Source of the DNA: a virus
IMG/VR virus record: IMGVR_UViG_3300037827_000415
Location: 1 to 64,000 of that record
Strand: one strand, 5' to 3'
DNA length: 64,000 nt
Each line of letters begins with the position of its first letter. The stretch's first letter is position 1. Positions 24,077-31,905 of this stretch are shown in pieces. Below the pieces are notes generated by a model. It saw only the letters and a program-made list of their open reading frames with translations, was not told the origin of the DNA and made no database searches. The position numbers and the translations under genes were made by a program.

Positions 24077-24430
24077 GACGTGTCTCCCCTCCAAACCGAG
24101 CAGGGGCTCGTGGCCATTTGTCCCGAGGATGCCGACGGGCTCAGAATGGCTGAACGAATTTTCGGCCGTCATGAATAGACCGCTTTCCCGAAGGCCCGCC
24201 AGTGAGGCAACTAACGCTCCCGGAGATGGCGGGAGTTCCTGTTGATTGTGGCCGAAATCGGGGATTTGTCGAGATTATCCCTTGGCCAATGAAAAAAGCC
24301 CGCATTTCTGCGGGCCGGGGGCCTTCGTTTGGGTCGCATCGACTTCCATGCTGCGATTTTACTGTCCGGCCCCTAAAAAATGACGGTGCGGGTCTCAGGG
24401 CCGATTCCCGCACCGCCGCTCATCCTTGAA
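24077..24430. other. Intergenic stretch with terminator
   Basis: About 350 bp without a supportable gene. It holds the terminator at 24291-24316 and a hairpin, CTCCCG..CGGGAG, near 24218-24236. A weak TCGACA-17-CACAAT promoter-like pair may lie on the minus strand near 24245-24275. The longer start of the 23666 gene would extend into it. Confidence 0.4.
24291..24316 (-). terminator. Rho-independent terminator after the HhH-coil gene
   Basis: Minus strand: GCCCGC-N6-GCGGGC followed by six T residues. It stands about 115 bp after the stop of the 24431-25405 gene and separates the replication-type genes from the lysis/envelope module. Confidence 0.85.
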
Positions 24431-25405
24431 TCATGCGGCAAGTGCCTTTTCAATCAACTCCCCAAGCTCGCCGATCCGCTTCACCATCGTCTCCGGTACC
24501 CGCTTGGCCTTGTCGATCATGTTGCCCATCGCGGTCAGCTCCTTCGCGTATTGCGTGGCTTCGTCACCCATCTTCGCGATCAGCCCGACCGCGTTATTGG
24601 CCAGTTGACGGCACTTGCCGACCCATACCGAGACGACGGCCGGATCATCCTCTGGATCGAGCTCAGCCGGCTTCGCGACCGGCACCGGATGATCGTTGCG
24701 GAAGTTCACCAAGCAATCCGTGATCTTGTCGATGGCCGCTTGGCCGAGCCCCTTGATCGCGGACGGTAGAAACTCGCCGGCACCGATTCGCTTTTCGAGT
24801 TCGCCAACGGTTGTGATGCCGGCCTCGATCATCTTTTCCGTGTAGCCTTCCGGGGCGTGGAGTTCGGCGATTGGCATTGCGGCGGCTTCGTCCACGATCG
24901 ACTCGATGACGTGTGCGGCAATGTCTTTTGCTGACATGCTGCCGTCGTTTGCCGGCTGCCCATTGCTCGCGTCAAATGGCAACGCCTTCTGTTTCGTGGC
25001 CGCGTTCCGCCTTCGCACGGCGTGCCGCATGTTGGCGATCAACTCTTCCCGCGTGTCCTTCGCGTCCTTCAACTGGATTTTCAGGTCGGCGATCACGCGG
25101 TCCTGCTGGTCGATCTCGTCCTCCAGTTCACGGAGTTCCTGATCGCGAAGGTTCATCTCGTGCAGGCGGGTTTTGAGACGCTCGAATTCATTGTCGTCGC
25201 CAGCCAGACTGCCAATCGTCTCGTAGCCGACGATTCCGAGAGATTCGGCGGAAGCGAGGGTGTCAGCCCCTTCCTCCAGTGCCGGCGGATCGCTCGGCTT
25301 CAATCCGAACTGTGCCGCAGTCGCCGGATCGGACACATTGATCGCGGTCGTGTTCTGTGCCGGTTCGGGGTGCAGCGGGTGTTCGATGCTGGGATCCCAC
25401 GCCAT
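24431..25405 (-). CDS. Coiled-coil protein with helix-hairpin-helix-like segment
   Basis: 324 residues from ATG 25405; the TTG at 25423 also overlaps the stop of the gene before. Residues about 70-130 form a strong coiled coil (LRDQELRELEDEIDQQDRV). A stretch near residues 220-240 (LPSAIKGLGQAAIDKITDCL) resembles a helix-hairpin-helix DNA-binding motif. The C-terminus is helical and acidic. Probably a DNA-associated protein of the replication block. Followed by a terminator. Confidence 0.6.
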   Translation of the reverse strand: MAWDPSIEHPLHPEPAQNTTAINVSDPATAAQFGLKPSDPPALEEGADTLASAESLGIVGYETIGSLAGDDNEFERLKTRLHEMNLRDQELRELEDEIDQQDRVIADLKIQLKDAKDTREELIANMRHAVRRRNAATKQKALPFDASNGQPANDGSMSAKDIAAHVIESIVDEAAAMPIAELHAPEGYTEKMIEAGITTVGELEKRIGAGEFLPSAIKGLGQAAIDKITDCLVNFRNDHPVPVAKPAELDPEDDPAVVSVWVGKCRQLANNAVGLIAKMGDEATQYAKELTAMGNMIDKAKRVPETMVKRIGELGELIEKALAA

Positions 25406-25419
25406 GTTTTCGCTCGCTT

Positions 25420-25710
25420 TCAAGAAAAGAACGTCGGCAAATCCGGCCCTGGCTGCGACGGTCGGGCCGCAGGCGTCGATTGTTTCCAGTGTGGCTGATT
25501 GTTGCGGATGTGATCCAGTAGAACGTATAGCACTTTAGTCAGCGACTCTTCGGCGGTCTCATCGGTCAGTTGATCGGCTTCGATGTAGAGCGTCGGCTTG
25601 GCCATGCCCCAGTCGATTTGGACCTTGATCGCTCCCGCGTTGGCGTGGGACTCGATGCGGATGAAGCCGGATTCGCGGGCGAGGTCGCGTATTAGGGTGG
25701 CTAGTGTCAT
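25420..25710 (-). CDS. Small phage protein, unknown
   Basis: 96 residues with a compact alpha/beta domain (LIRDLARESGFIRIESHA, KPTLYIEADQLTDETAEE, VLYVLLDHIRNN) and a Pro-rich end. ATGA coupling with the HNH gene upstream; its stop abuts the next gene. Function unknown. Confidence 0.6.
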   Translation of the reverse strand: MTLATLIRDLARESGFIRIESHANAGAIKVQIDWGMAKPTLYIEADQLTDETAEESLTKVLYVLLDHIRNNQPHWKQSTPAARPSQPGPDLPTFFS

Positions 25711-26231
25711 GTTTGCATTCGGTTGTACATTCCGGACAATCGCCTCGCCTGCTCCAATTCATTTTGATGTTCAGTAATGTGTGCGCTCCTGTCGAGAGAG
25801 TTCAGGTTAGATGGATCGTCGTTCAGTGTATTGCGATCTTCATGATGCACGAGCATTCCGGACGGCAATACGCCATGAACACTTTCCCAAACAACGACGG
25901 CACGTAATTTCCAGTCGGCTACATTTCCGTTGTCTGCGATCTTCACCCACGCTCGCGGCTTTCCGTTTTTATCTTTCCTGATTCGCACAGAACCAATCGG
26001 CCGTTTTGTTTTGGGGACTTGCCCTTTTTTGAAGCTGCCGGAGTTTGCTCCGAAAACTCCGATTTTACCTTTCATCCACGGCGTGCTGCCCGGATTAAAC
26101 CTTCCGCGTCCGGATCCGTGTTTTCGATTCCATTCGTGATAGCATCGCTGCGAACAGAATCTAATTGCCCTCTTTCCGGAACGATGTCGACAGAACTCTT
26201 CTCTGCATTCCTCGCAGACCCAAATCGGCAT
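25707..26231 (-). CDS. HNH homing endonuclease
   Basis: 174 residues. N-terminal zinc-finger-like segment (CEECREEFCR, CSQRCYHEW), then an NUMOD-like repeat region (KGKIGVFGANSGSFKKGQVP). The HNH core follows: VVVWESVHGVLPSGMLVHHEDRNTLNDDPSNL has the His pair and Asn. The Asn/Asp-rich loop after HHED matches free-standing phage HNH endonucleases that move into new sites. It lies immediately downstream of the intein-containing methyltransferase and may be an independent homing gene. Confidence 0.85.
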   Translation of the reverse strand: MPIWVCEECREEFCRHRSGKRAIRFCSQRCYHEWNRKHGSGRGRFNPGSTPWMKGKIGVFGANSGSFKKGQVPKTKRPIGSVRIRKDKNGKPRAWVKIADNGNVADWKLRAVVVWESVHGVLPSGMLVHHEDRNTLNDDPSNLNSLDRSAHITEHQNELEQARRLSGMYNRMQT

Positions 26232-26242
26232 CTCGGTTTTTC

Positions 26243-28168
26243 CTAGGCGAACAGGACGCCTTGTTCAGTTTTTGAAGATACAGCTCTTTTGCAATTCTTG
26301 ATAGCGGCGTCGAAATATGATTCCTTTAGTTCGATTCCATAAAATCGCCTTTCCAACTGGATGGCGCTGTAGCCGGTGCTCCCCACGCCGCAAAAACAGT
26401 CCAGTACCAGTTCGCCGGGATTACTCCACAGCCGCACGCACCGCTCGCAAATGTCGAGCGGGAACGCACAGATATGCCGCGTGTCCTCTTCGTCCTTCGC
26501 TTCAAGCGTATTGAGCGTCCGCGACCAGCGGATATCCGACCAGCACGCTTCGGCCCAGTCAATCCACTGATTGCGGCTCACTTGGTTTTCGCTGTCGATC
26601 AGAACCGCATTCTCGCCCGGCTTGCGGAACTTGATGATGTAGTCCGGCAGACATGGGGCCGACTGCGAGCGATCGCGTTCAAGGCCGACGAATTGCAGGC
26701 GACGTGATCTTGTGCGAATCGCCTCGGAATTATGCGTGAGAATGCAGCTTTCCGTCGCGAACAGACCGTCCTCGGCTTCGACCGTGATGCACGTGCAAGG
26801 AAATTCGCCGATCTCTTCGATGGCAACGACAGCCCGCCTGAATCCCTTCTGCGGCGGAATCCACTTCGCGATCTTGTCCTTGAACCTGAACGGACATATT
26901 CCGTCTCGAAGACGCGGGGTCAACTCGTAAATCACTCTACCGAATCGCGTTTCGCCGTTGTGGTGATACTTGCTGCCCGCTCGTGCGATCTTTGTGCAGA
27001 TTCCGCCAAGCGACTCTACAAGAAACTTGAAGTCGTCAGCCAGACGCTCCGACGTTGTGTGGAACGCTACGCCGCCCTTCACCTTGTTTTTTCCGTCCGT
27101 ATCGAGCAGCCCCGCAATCAATAGTCGGCGGGACATTTCGTCCGCGAAAAGATAGGTCGGCGGGACGAACTTATCCCAAGCGTGCTTGCCTTCCAGTCCG
27201 AGCGACCGAATCGCGTGCAGGACGTCATTACGATGCCATTCCGGGCATGTGATGTTCCAGGTTGAAGCATCGTTGCCGCGCTCGGATCCGGGATTCAGCC
27301 GGAGGCTATGATTATGTGGAAGAGACAGGTTCTCTACGATTCCGCGTTGCGTGCAAATTTCGACAACGCCGCGTTTCGACAGGCAGCCATCACCAAGCAG
27401 TACGCCAAGCAGATATGGATCCAGCGGCAATTGCTTTGCGTTGAATTTTACGGCCCCGCCAATCGTCGGCAGGAAAAACTTCGCCGATCCGCTTGGCTGA
27501 AATAGCCCGCGACTCTTGATCTCCTCCGTCTTTAGTACGATTTGCCGCCTTTCTCCGTGAATTTGAGCGGTAGTCATCACTGACCAGAGATGGTTGCCGT
27601 CGCAGTCAACTGAAGACCCGTCGGACGTCGAGACGCGAAACAGCCTTCTCGTGCCTTGCGGCCACACGCCCACGACACGCGTCGGCTGACCAGAAGATCC
27701 GATCACTTGATCATTGATGGCGAGAGACTGAATCTCGCTCCATCCTTGAGGCGTCAAAACCCTCGATCCGTCTCGTAGAGCCTGCGGATTCTTTGAACAC
27801 ATGACTTCGCCGTCGTAAATGAATCCCGCTCGCTGGCCAAGGCGAATGTTGAGCCCGCGAAAGTCGTGAACGCCTTCGCCGCCCACTCGCTTCAGGCCGG
27901 GGATTTGCATGACGTGGCAAGCGAACACGCGGCCCGGCTTGAGTACGCGAAGGATCCTGCGATAGAAGAATGCAAGATGGACTTTGGACTCCGCCCCGTA
28001 GCTTTCGACGTTGCCGATGTCTGACTCGCTGTCGCTGTACGCGAACAATGCGGGGAAGGCCGGGCTGCACATGGCGAAATCGACTGACGATTCCGGCATG
28101 ACGCTCTCCATATGGGGGATAGCATCGCCGTGGTGGATGAAGAATTCTTCGCCTTCGGGAATCAGCAT
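26243..28168 (-). CDS. DNA methyltransferase interrupted by a class-3-like intein
   Basis: 641 residues from the ATG 28168 (overlapping the upstream stop); the longer frame to 28264 lacks support. Outside the insert it is an N6-adenine/N4-cytosine DNA methyltransferase. The catalytic loop SPAF is at about residues 35-38 (usually SPPF/DPPY), and SAM motif I (CFCGVGSTGYS) is near the C-terminus. The sequence KNPQ joins SEAIRTRS when residues 130-480 are removed, rebuilding a motif common in phage enzymes (KNPQ-S-x-AIRTRS). It probably modifies phage DNA against host restriction. Confidence 0.9.
   Translation of the reverse strand: MLIPEGEEFFIHHGDAIPHMESVMPESSVDFAMCSPAFPALFAYSDSESDIGNVESYGAESKVHLAFFYRRILRVLKPGRVFACHVMQIPGLKRVGGEGVHDFRGLNIRLGQRAGFIYDGEVMCSKNPQALRDGSRVLTPQGWSEIQSLAINDQVIGSSGQPTRVVGVWPQGTRRLFRVSTSDGSSVDCDGNHLWSVMTTAQIHGERRQIVLKTEEIKSRGLFQPSGSAKFFLPTIGGAVKFNAKQLPLDPYLLGVLLGDGCLSKRGVVEICTQRGIVENLSLPHNHSLRLNPGSERGNDASTWNITCPEWHRNDVLHAIRSLGLEGKHAWDKFVPPTYLFADEMSRRLLIAGLLDTDGKNKVKGGVAFHTTSERLADDFKFLVESLGGICTKIARAGSKYHHNGETRFGRVIYELTPRLRDGICPFRFKDKIAKWIPPQKGFRRAVVAIEEIGEFPCTCITVEAEDGLFATESCILTHNSEAIRTRSRRLQFVGLERDRSQSAPCLPDYIIKFRKPGENAVLIDSENQVSRNQWIDWAEACWSDIRWSRTLNTLEAKDEEDTRHICAFPLDICERCVRLWSNPGELVLDCFCGVGSTGYSAIQLERRFYGIELKESYFDAAIKNCKRAVSSKTEQGVLFA
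26729..27781 (-). other. Intein with LAGLIDADG homing endonuclease, class 3 type
   Basis: 351 residues (130-480 of the methyltransferase). It starts with Ala (ALRDGSRVLTPQGW) instead of the usual Cys/Ser. Block B ends GNHLW, block F reads CTCITVEAEDGLFA and block G ILTHN, followed by Ser. Trp in block B, Cys in block F and Thr before His-Asn form the WCT set of class 3 inteins, which splice through the block F Cys. LLGVLLGDG and LLIAGLLDTDG are the two LAGLIDADG motifs of the endonuclease domain, so both splicing and homing may be active. Confidence 0.85.
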
Positions 28169-28602
28169 CAGTCGCACCTTTCGCCAAAGCCTTCGCGTTC
28201 GTGAAACTGATAGTCGATTTTGTGGCCCGGAACGCCGCAGAGTCGTCCGCGGATTTCGTGCCATTCTTCCGAGTTTTCTTCGACGGTTTGCATTTTCAGG
28301 ATTGCGTCGCCGACTTCCGTATCCCGCACGACCCAGATTTCACGACCGCGATTGAACGGAAGGATCCGCACTTGCAATCCATACCGGTGGCCGACCTTCA
28401 GGCAAATATCAAAGACGACCTTGAACCATTCTTCCGACGGCCGGAACATCGCGGCTCGACATGCCCCGAGATAAATCTTCTCCGCTTCTCCGCTGACGAA
28501 TCCGGCCGCGAACACCGGAATTAAAGCCGGGTCCATGCCGGTGAATTGTTCAAGCCCAACTTTGTAAAGCGGGCCGCACGTCTGCGGTTTCAAAGTTGCC
28601 AT
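28168..28602 (-). CDS. Phage protein, unknown
   Basis: 144 residues. Starts MATLKPQTCGPLYKVG, with a later helix-rich region and a C-terminal His/Cys segment (GRLCGVPGHKIDYQFHE). Coupled by ATGA-type overlap to the methyltransferase and by 13 bp overlap to the helicase upstream. Replication-region protein of unknown role. Confidence 0.6.
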   Translation of the reverse strand: MATLKPQTCGPLYKVGLEQFTGMDPALIPVFAAGFVSGEAEKIYLGACRAAMFRPSEEWFKVVFDICLKVGHRYGLQVRILPFNRGREIWVVRDTEVGDAILKMQTVEENSEEWHEIRGRLCGVPGHKIDYQFHEREGFGERCD

Positions 28603-30068
28603 CGGTGCTCCTTAAACAGATTCTCTTGGATCGCCGTGTCCGCCTCCAGCATCTCCGCCTTGCGGAGCACGTTCGCGATCATCGGCTCTTCCAACTCGGT
28701 TGTCGGTATGTGAACGTTCAGAGCTTTCGTCGAGCCGACACGATTGGAACGCTTGACCGACTGCTTGTATTCCACGAGTGAGTCATGCAGTCCGTTGAAG
28801 ACGTGCCGCGTGGCAATCTGGAGATTCAAGCCCAAGCCGAGCACGCGGCTTTTGCTGATCAGGATCCGCTTGTCGCCCCGCTTGAACTGGTCCAGCATCT
28901 CAATTCGCTTGTCGATCGGCGTGGACCCACTAATGCTGAGGGCCTCGGGAAACGTCTCGGCCATCTGGTCTTGCTCGTCGTTGTATTTGCACCAGACGAT
29001 CGTCGATTCAGTCGGCCACGAATCAACAAGATCGCGGACGAACTTCGGCTTGAAACTCTCAATTCGCTTCCCGTCGTATTTCCCCTTCGCAATCTGGCCG
29101 ATCTTCGCTCGCTGGCCGATGCCGCCGACCTCTGCCACGAACAATCGACCAGTGAGATCGCGGGCCGCGTCGCGTTGCTCTTGGCTCAAGTCGACGCGAT
29201 GAATGTGGACATGGATCGGCGGAATCGTGCCGACATTGTCCTTCCAGCCGTAGGTCGCCGGATCGGCCATGAAGATGCACCAGTGGGAGAGATCGCGATA
29301 GAACCGCTCCATTGCGTGCGGCTTCAGTTCCCACCGCTCGCCCGTCTTTCCGCGGTTGACGAAATACGTCGCGAGGAATTCGTTCGTCGTTTTGGCCACG
29401 TCCATGAAGACGGCGTGATTGGCGTAGTCGATGCGATCGTTGGGGGCCGGCGTACCAGTGCAGGCCAGCTTCCACTTGAGCCCTTGGCCCAATCGCAAAA
29501 CCGCCGTCGCCCACTTGCCGTAGTGCGGCGCGAGCATGTGCGACTCATCGAGGATCAAGGCCCCGAGCCGCCCTTGCCGCAAGTCGTGGTTGAACGCTTC
29601 GTAGTTCGTGACACCGACGCCCATGCCGTGGTCGAGAAAATTCTGCACGTCGCCAGACGCGATTTGAGTGATCGGCAGTCCGGGATAGAAGCGGGCCGAT
29701 TCTGCGACGGTCTGAGAAACGACCATCAGCGGCGAGACGATCAGGACCGGACGCATCCTGATTTGTTTTAGCACGTGCTGAGCAAATTCGAGCATGATGG
29801 CAGTCTTGCCCCAGCCCGGATCGGCGAACACAGAGAACTTCCGCTTGCGAATCGCGAGGCGTGCGATGCCCGCTTGATAGTCGAACAGGAATGGACTCGG
29901 TTCGTAATCCGCATCCGTGGGCCGCGCTACAACATTGCCAAAAATCGCTGCGGCGTATTCGTCGGGGACGATGGCGTCCGATCCGCGGAATTCGTAGACC
30001 GGGCAACGACGCACGGCGAGGAATTGGCGGTAGCTTTCCAGTGATGACGTATCGAAGGTGATTCTCAT
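28590..30068 (-). CDS. SNF2-like DEAD-box helicase
   Basis: 492 residues from ATG 30068 (ATGA with the gene before); upstream in-frame sequence is a shadow of that gene. Superfamily 2 motifs are in order: Walker A ADPGWGKTAIM (I), VVSPLMVVSQTV (Ia), LILDESHML (II), CTGTPAPN (III), IVWCKYNDEQ (IV), ISKSRVLGLGLNLQ (V) and KQSVKRSNRVG (VI). Phages often carry such helicases for replication restart or recombination. All catalytic motifs look intact. Confidence 0.9.
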   Translation of the reverse strand: MRITFDTSSLESYRQFLAVRRCPVYEFRGSDAIVPDEYAAAIFGNVVARPTDADYEPSPFLFDYQAGIARLAIRKRKFSVFADPGWGKTAIMLEFAQHVLKQIRMRPVLIVSPLMVVSQTVAESARFYPGLPITQIASGDVQNFLDHGMGVGVTNYEAFNHDLRQGRLGALILDESHMLAPHYGKWATAVLRLGQGLKWKLACTGTPAPNDRIDYANHAVFMDVAKTTNEFLATYFVNRGKTGERWELKPHAMERFYRDLSHWCIFMADPATYGWKDNVGTIPPIHVHIHRVDLSQEQRDAARDLTGRLFVAEVGGIGQRAKIGQIAKGKYDGKRIESFKPKFVRDLVDSWPTESTIVWCKYNDEQDQMAETFPEALSISGSTPIDKRIEMLDQFKRGDKRILISKSRVLGLGLNLQIATRHVFNGLHDSLVEYKQSVKRSNRVGSTKALNVHIPTTELEEPMIANVLRKAEMLEADTAIQENLFKEHRWQL

Positions 30069-30613
30069 GCTTTGCTCACATCCAGCGGCATCAACAGTCC
30101 TTCGCCGCCGTCGAAGACAAAGCTGATTGGGTTGAGCTCTTCGCCCGGCTGCGGAATGGCGATGCGTAGATTCGGAAGCGTCCGCATCAGGACGTCGTAT
30201 TTCGTTGCAACGGTCGCGGAGCCGATCTTGACCTCTCTTGGGAAGTGCACCGTTCCGCTGCCATTGCAGCAGTCGCAATCGCAGACAACATCGTCGTCGT
30301 CGGCCCCGGAGCAGACTTCGCAGCAGCAGTGGCCACATTCGCCGCAAGCCCAGCACGGGACGGTTGTGTAAGACTTGTCCGTGACGACGAAATCGCCATC
30401 CATCTTGAACTGCCTGAAAGTGTCCGACGGGTCAAGGATGTTCTTCTCGCCCTTGGGAACCGTGTCAGACTCAGCCGTTTTGTACCGGACGCAGATTCGC
30501 CCATCGGTGGCCCAGAGGTAACCGGACTTGACGAACGGTTCGCTCAGGTCATATCGGTTCGATGCGTCACTCGCGAACTGATCGAACAACACCGATGCCG
30601 TCAGCAGATTCAT
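30065..30613 (-). CDS. Protein with DnaJ-like Cys cluster
   Basis: 182 residues. The centre has a dense cysteine array (CWACGECGHCCCEVC, then CDCDCCNGSG), recalling the DnaJ zinc-finger CxxCxGxG repeats but denser. N-terminal ~95 residues and C-terminal ~60 residues are alpha/beta (ATKYDVLMRTLPNLRIAI, PISFVFDGGEG). A regulator or nucleic-acid-binding factor, undetermined. ATGA with the helicase gene. Confidence 0.65.
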   Translation of the reverse strand: MNLLTASVLFDQFASDASNRYDLSEPFVKSGYLWATDGRICVRYKTAESDTVPKGEKNILDPSDTFRQFKMDGDFVVTDKSYTTVPCWACGECGHCCCEVCSGADDDDVVCDCDCCNGSGTVHFPREVKIGSATVATKYDVLMRTLPNLRIAIPQPGEELNPISFVFDGGEGLLMPLDVSKA

Positions 30614-30622
30614 TCTTCGCTC

Positions 30623-30913
30623 CTATCGCCGTCGCCCCTCGCTGATCTCTTCCGCCAAATCAATCTGGTCAATCCGCCGAATGACGTGCCGGAACCAAGC
30701 GGAAATCAGTTCGCACCGCGGCCCCATATCCTCCGGCCCGCAAAACGTCTCGTACGCCCGCTCAAAGACGAAACTGATGTTCCGCTTCGGATCCGCAATC
30801 GTGATGATCACCACGGGCGGATTGCCGCAGCACCACGACCTGACCTTGAAGCCGCGATCGGCGACCCGCTCCCGCAGGTGCAGGAATCGGGCCTCGCACT
30901 CTTCGTTGGTCAT
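30623..30913 (-). CDS. Small phage protein, unknown
   Basis: 96 residues from ATG 30913. Alpha/beta pattern with a central beta strand (VVIITIADPKRNISFVF) and basic end (SEGRRR). First gene of the operon whose promoter (30920-30949) abuts the IS1595-type element, so its expression may have changed after insertion. Confidence 0.6.
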   Translation of the reverse strand: MTNEECEARFLHLRERVADRGFKVRSWCCGNPPVVIITIADPKRNISFVFERAYETFCGPEDMGPRCELISAWFRHVIRRIDQIDLAEEISEGRRR

Positions 30914-30919
30914 GTCCGC

Positions 30920-30949
30920 ACCGTACCGAATCTGCCGTGGGCGAGTCAA
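30920..30949 (-). promoter_or_regulatory. Promoter next to the transposon, TTGACT-18-TACGGT
   Basis: Minus strand TTGACT, 18-bp spacer, TACGGT. The -35 box begins at 30949, the first base of the left target duplication, so the element sits directly upstream of this promoter and has removed only the A/T-rich region before it, which the duplication partly restores. Confidence 0.65.
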
Positions 30950-30982
30950 ATTTTTTCGGAATTGTATACTTAACAAACCAAG
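30949..30982. repeat. Left end of the transposon: target duplication and inverted repeat
   Basis: AATTTTTT at 30949-30956 is the 8-bp duplication. The terminal inverted repeat starts at 30957 with CGGAATTGTATACTT and matches the right end over 26 bp with a single mismatch (A against G). Confidence 0.9.
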
Positions 30983-30995
30983 CCAAGAAGGCAGA

Positions 30996-31025
30996 TTGAC
31001 AGGCCAAAACAGCGCAACTTATGAT
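30996..31025 (+). promoter_or_regulatory. Outward-to-inward promoter inside the left end
   Basis: TTGACA at 30996-31001, 18-bp spacer, TATGAT at 31020-31025. It reads into the cargo gene at 31044. It shares the 18-bp spacing of the phage promoters. Confidence 0.7.
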
Positions 31026-31043
31026 GCTGCATGAGGTTTCGTT

Positions 31044-31235
31044 GTGGCATCACGACCAGAATTCATCAAAGATATTCGGGAACACGTCGGCCGGCTTTGT
31101 TCGTCGATTGATCGCGAACTCGTCGACGAAACTCAGCGTTTTTGCGACTGGTGGGTCAACTGCTACAAGCCGGATTCCACCTTGCAACCAAGTCGCCCAC
31201 CTCGGCGAGACGTTCCCGCTCATCGCCCCGATTGA
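31044..31235 (+). CDS. Cargo protein, unknown
   Basis: 63 residues from the GTG at 31044, with GAGG 8 nt upstream and a good promoter 19 bp before. The sequence (EFIKDIREHVGRLCSSIDRE, ETQRFCDWWVNCYKP) looks helical and protein-like; the C-terminus reads into a convergent gene and may be read-through of a shorter product. Overlaps the minus-strand gene 31156-31479 by 80 bp. Function unknown. Confidence 0.45.
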   Translation: MASRPEFIKDIREHVGRLCSSIDRELVDETQRFCDWWVNCYKPDSTLQPSRPPRRDVPAHRPD

Positions 31236-31479
31236 TGCGGGCTAAGATGTGGGTGGCCCCTTTCGCGATCGCGGCAGACTTTATGTCGCTCTCCCGCGTG
31301 CAGCAGTCTCTGAGCGAATCGCCTTGCCCAAAATAAAGCGATTCCCAGTGGCCCGGTTTCCATTCGAGTGCGAAAGCGAAGTTTCCCGGCTCATCGGCAA
31401 ACTCGTTGTCTAGCGGGTAAATCCAGTACTCATATTCCCTTCCGGATTCGCCCGGATAAATAACCACCGGTATAAGCAT
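31156..31479 (-). CDS. Cargo protein, unknown
   Basis: 107 residues with an alpha/beta core (VVIYPGESGREYEYWIYPL, NFAFALEWKPGHWESLYFG), then a C-terminal helix (ESDIKSAAIAKGATHILARI) and basic end (RWNPACSS). Starts 12 nt after the stop of the 31492-31659 gene, so they form a two-gene unit in the cargo. No family recognised. Confidence 0.6.
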   Translation of the reverse strand: MLIPVVIYPGESGREYEYWIYPLDNEFADEPGNFAFALEWKPGHWESLYFGQGDSLRDCCTRESDIKSAAIAKGATHILARINRGDERERLAEVGDLVARWNPACSS

Positions 31480-31491
31480 TGAGCCGGGCCG

Positions 31492-31659
31492 TCACTTCTT
31501 CTTTTTCGTCCGCCGCTTTGCCTTCGCCTTAGGCTGGGGGACCGGCTCGGTACTAGCCCCGCCCGGCACTTGCAGGAACTTTTCGAGAGCGGTCTCGAAA
31601 GGCAGCGGGTGAAGAGAGATTTTCTTGCCGCGATCGGATTCCGGTTCCGGTTTCGTCAT
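31492..31659 (-). CDS. 55-residue cargo protein with ISLHPLPFE-type motif
   Basis: MTKPEPESDRGKK, then ISLHPLPFETALEKFLQV, then a Pro/Lys/Arg-rich tail ending in KRRTKKKK. The motif ISLHPLxFExAL recalls short proteins I have seen annotated in planctomycetes and cyanobacteria, but I cannot confirm this without a search. It lies 12 nt before the 31156-31479 gene. Length and pairing suggest a two-protein module; no toxin-antitoxin activity is shown. Confidence 0.55.
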   Translation of the reverse strand: MTKPEPESDRGKKISLHPLPFETALEKFLQVPGGASTEPVPQPKAKAKRRTKKKK

Positions 31660-31758
31660 GCCGGCGATTGTAGCCGAAGGGGACGGATTGAATCCAATTT
31701 TTCGCCGCGCATCCCTTGACGCGCAAATGGGGCAGATCTAGGCTGCCCGCAGTGCGGT

Positions 31759-31868
31759 AAAAAACCGCGTTTGATTCTGAGCGAAAGTCGAAAGGTCAAC
31801 ACGCTTGAGGCGTTCCCGAGCCTCAGGCGTGCCTTTACGTCTTGGCTCGGGATTGAACGCGGTTTTTT
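31759..31868 (+). ncRNA. Candidate structured RNA with long closing stem and pseudoknot
   Basis: An 18-bp closing stem joins 31759-31776 (AAAAAACCGCGTTTGATT) with 31851-31868 (GATTGAACGCGGTTTTTT), allowing three G-U pairs. Inside it, CACGCTTGAGGC (31800-31811) and GCCTCAGGCGTG (31820-31831) make a 12-bp hairpin with one G-U. Six loop bases TCCCGA (31814-31819) can pair with TCGGGA (31847-31852), a pseudoknot that competes with the inner end of the closing stem. A T-run ends the outer stem. The leader motif AAAGTCGAAAGGTCAA (31784-31799) lies inside. Could be a regulatory RNA, a transposon structural element or an att-like site. Confidence 0.55.
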
Positions 31869-31905
31869 CGTTTCTAGAAGTGAGTTTTGCGGAGAGAAGA
31901 AAAAC

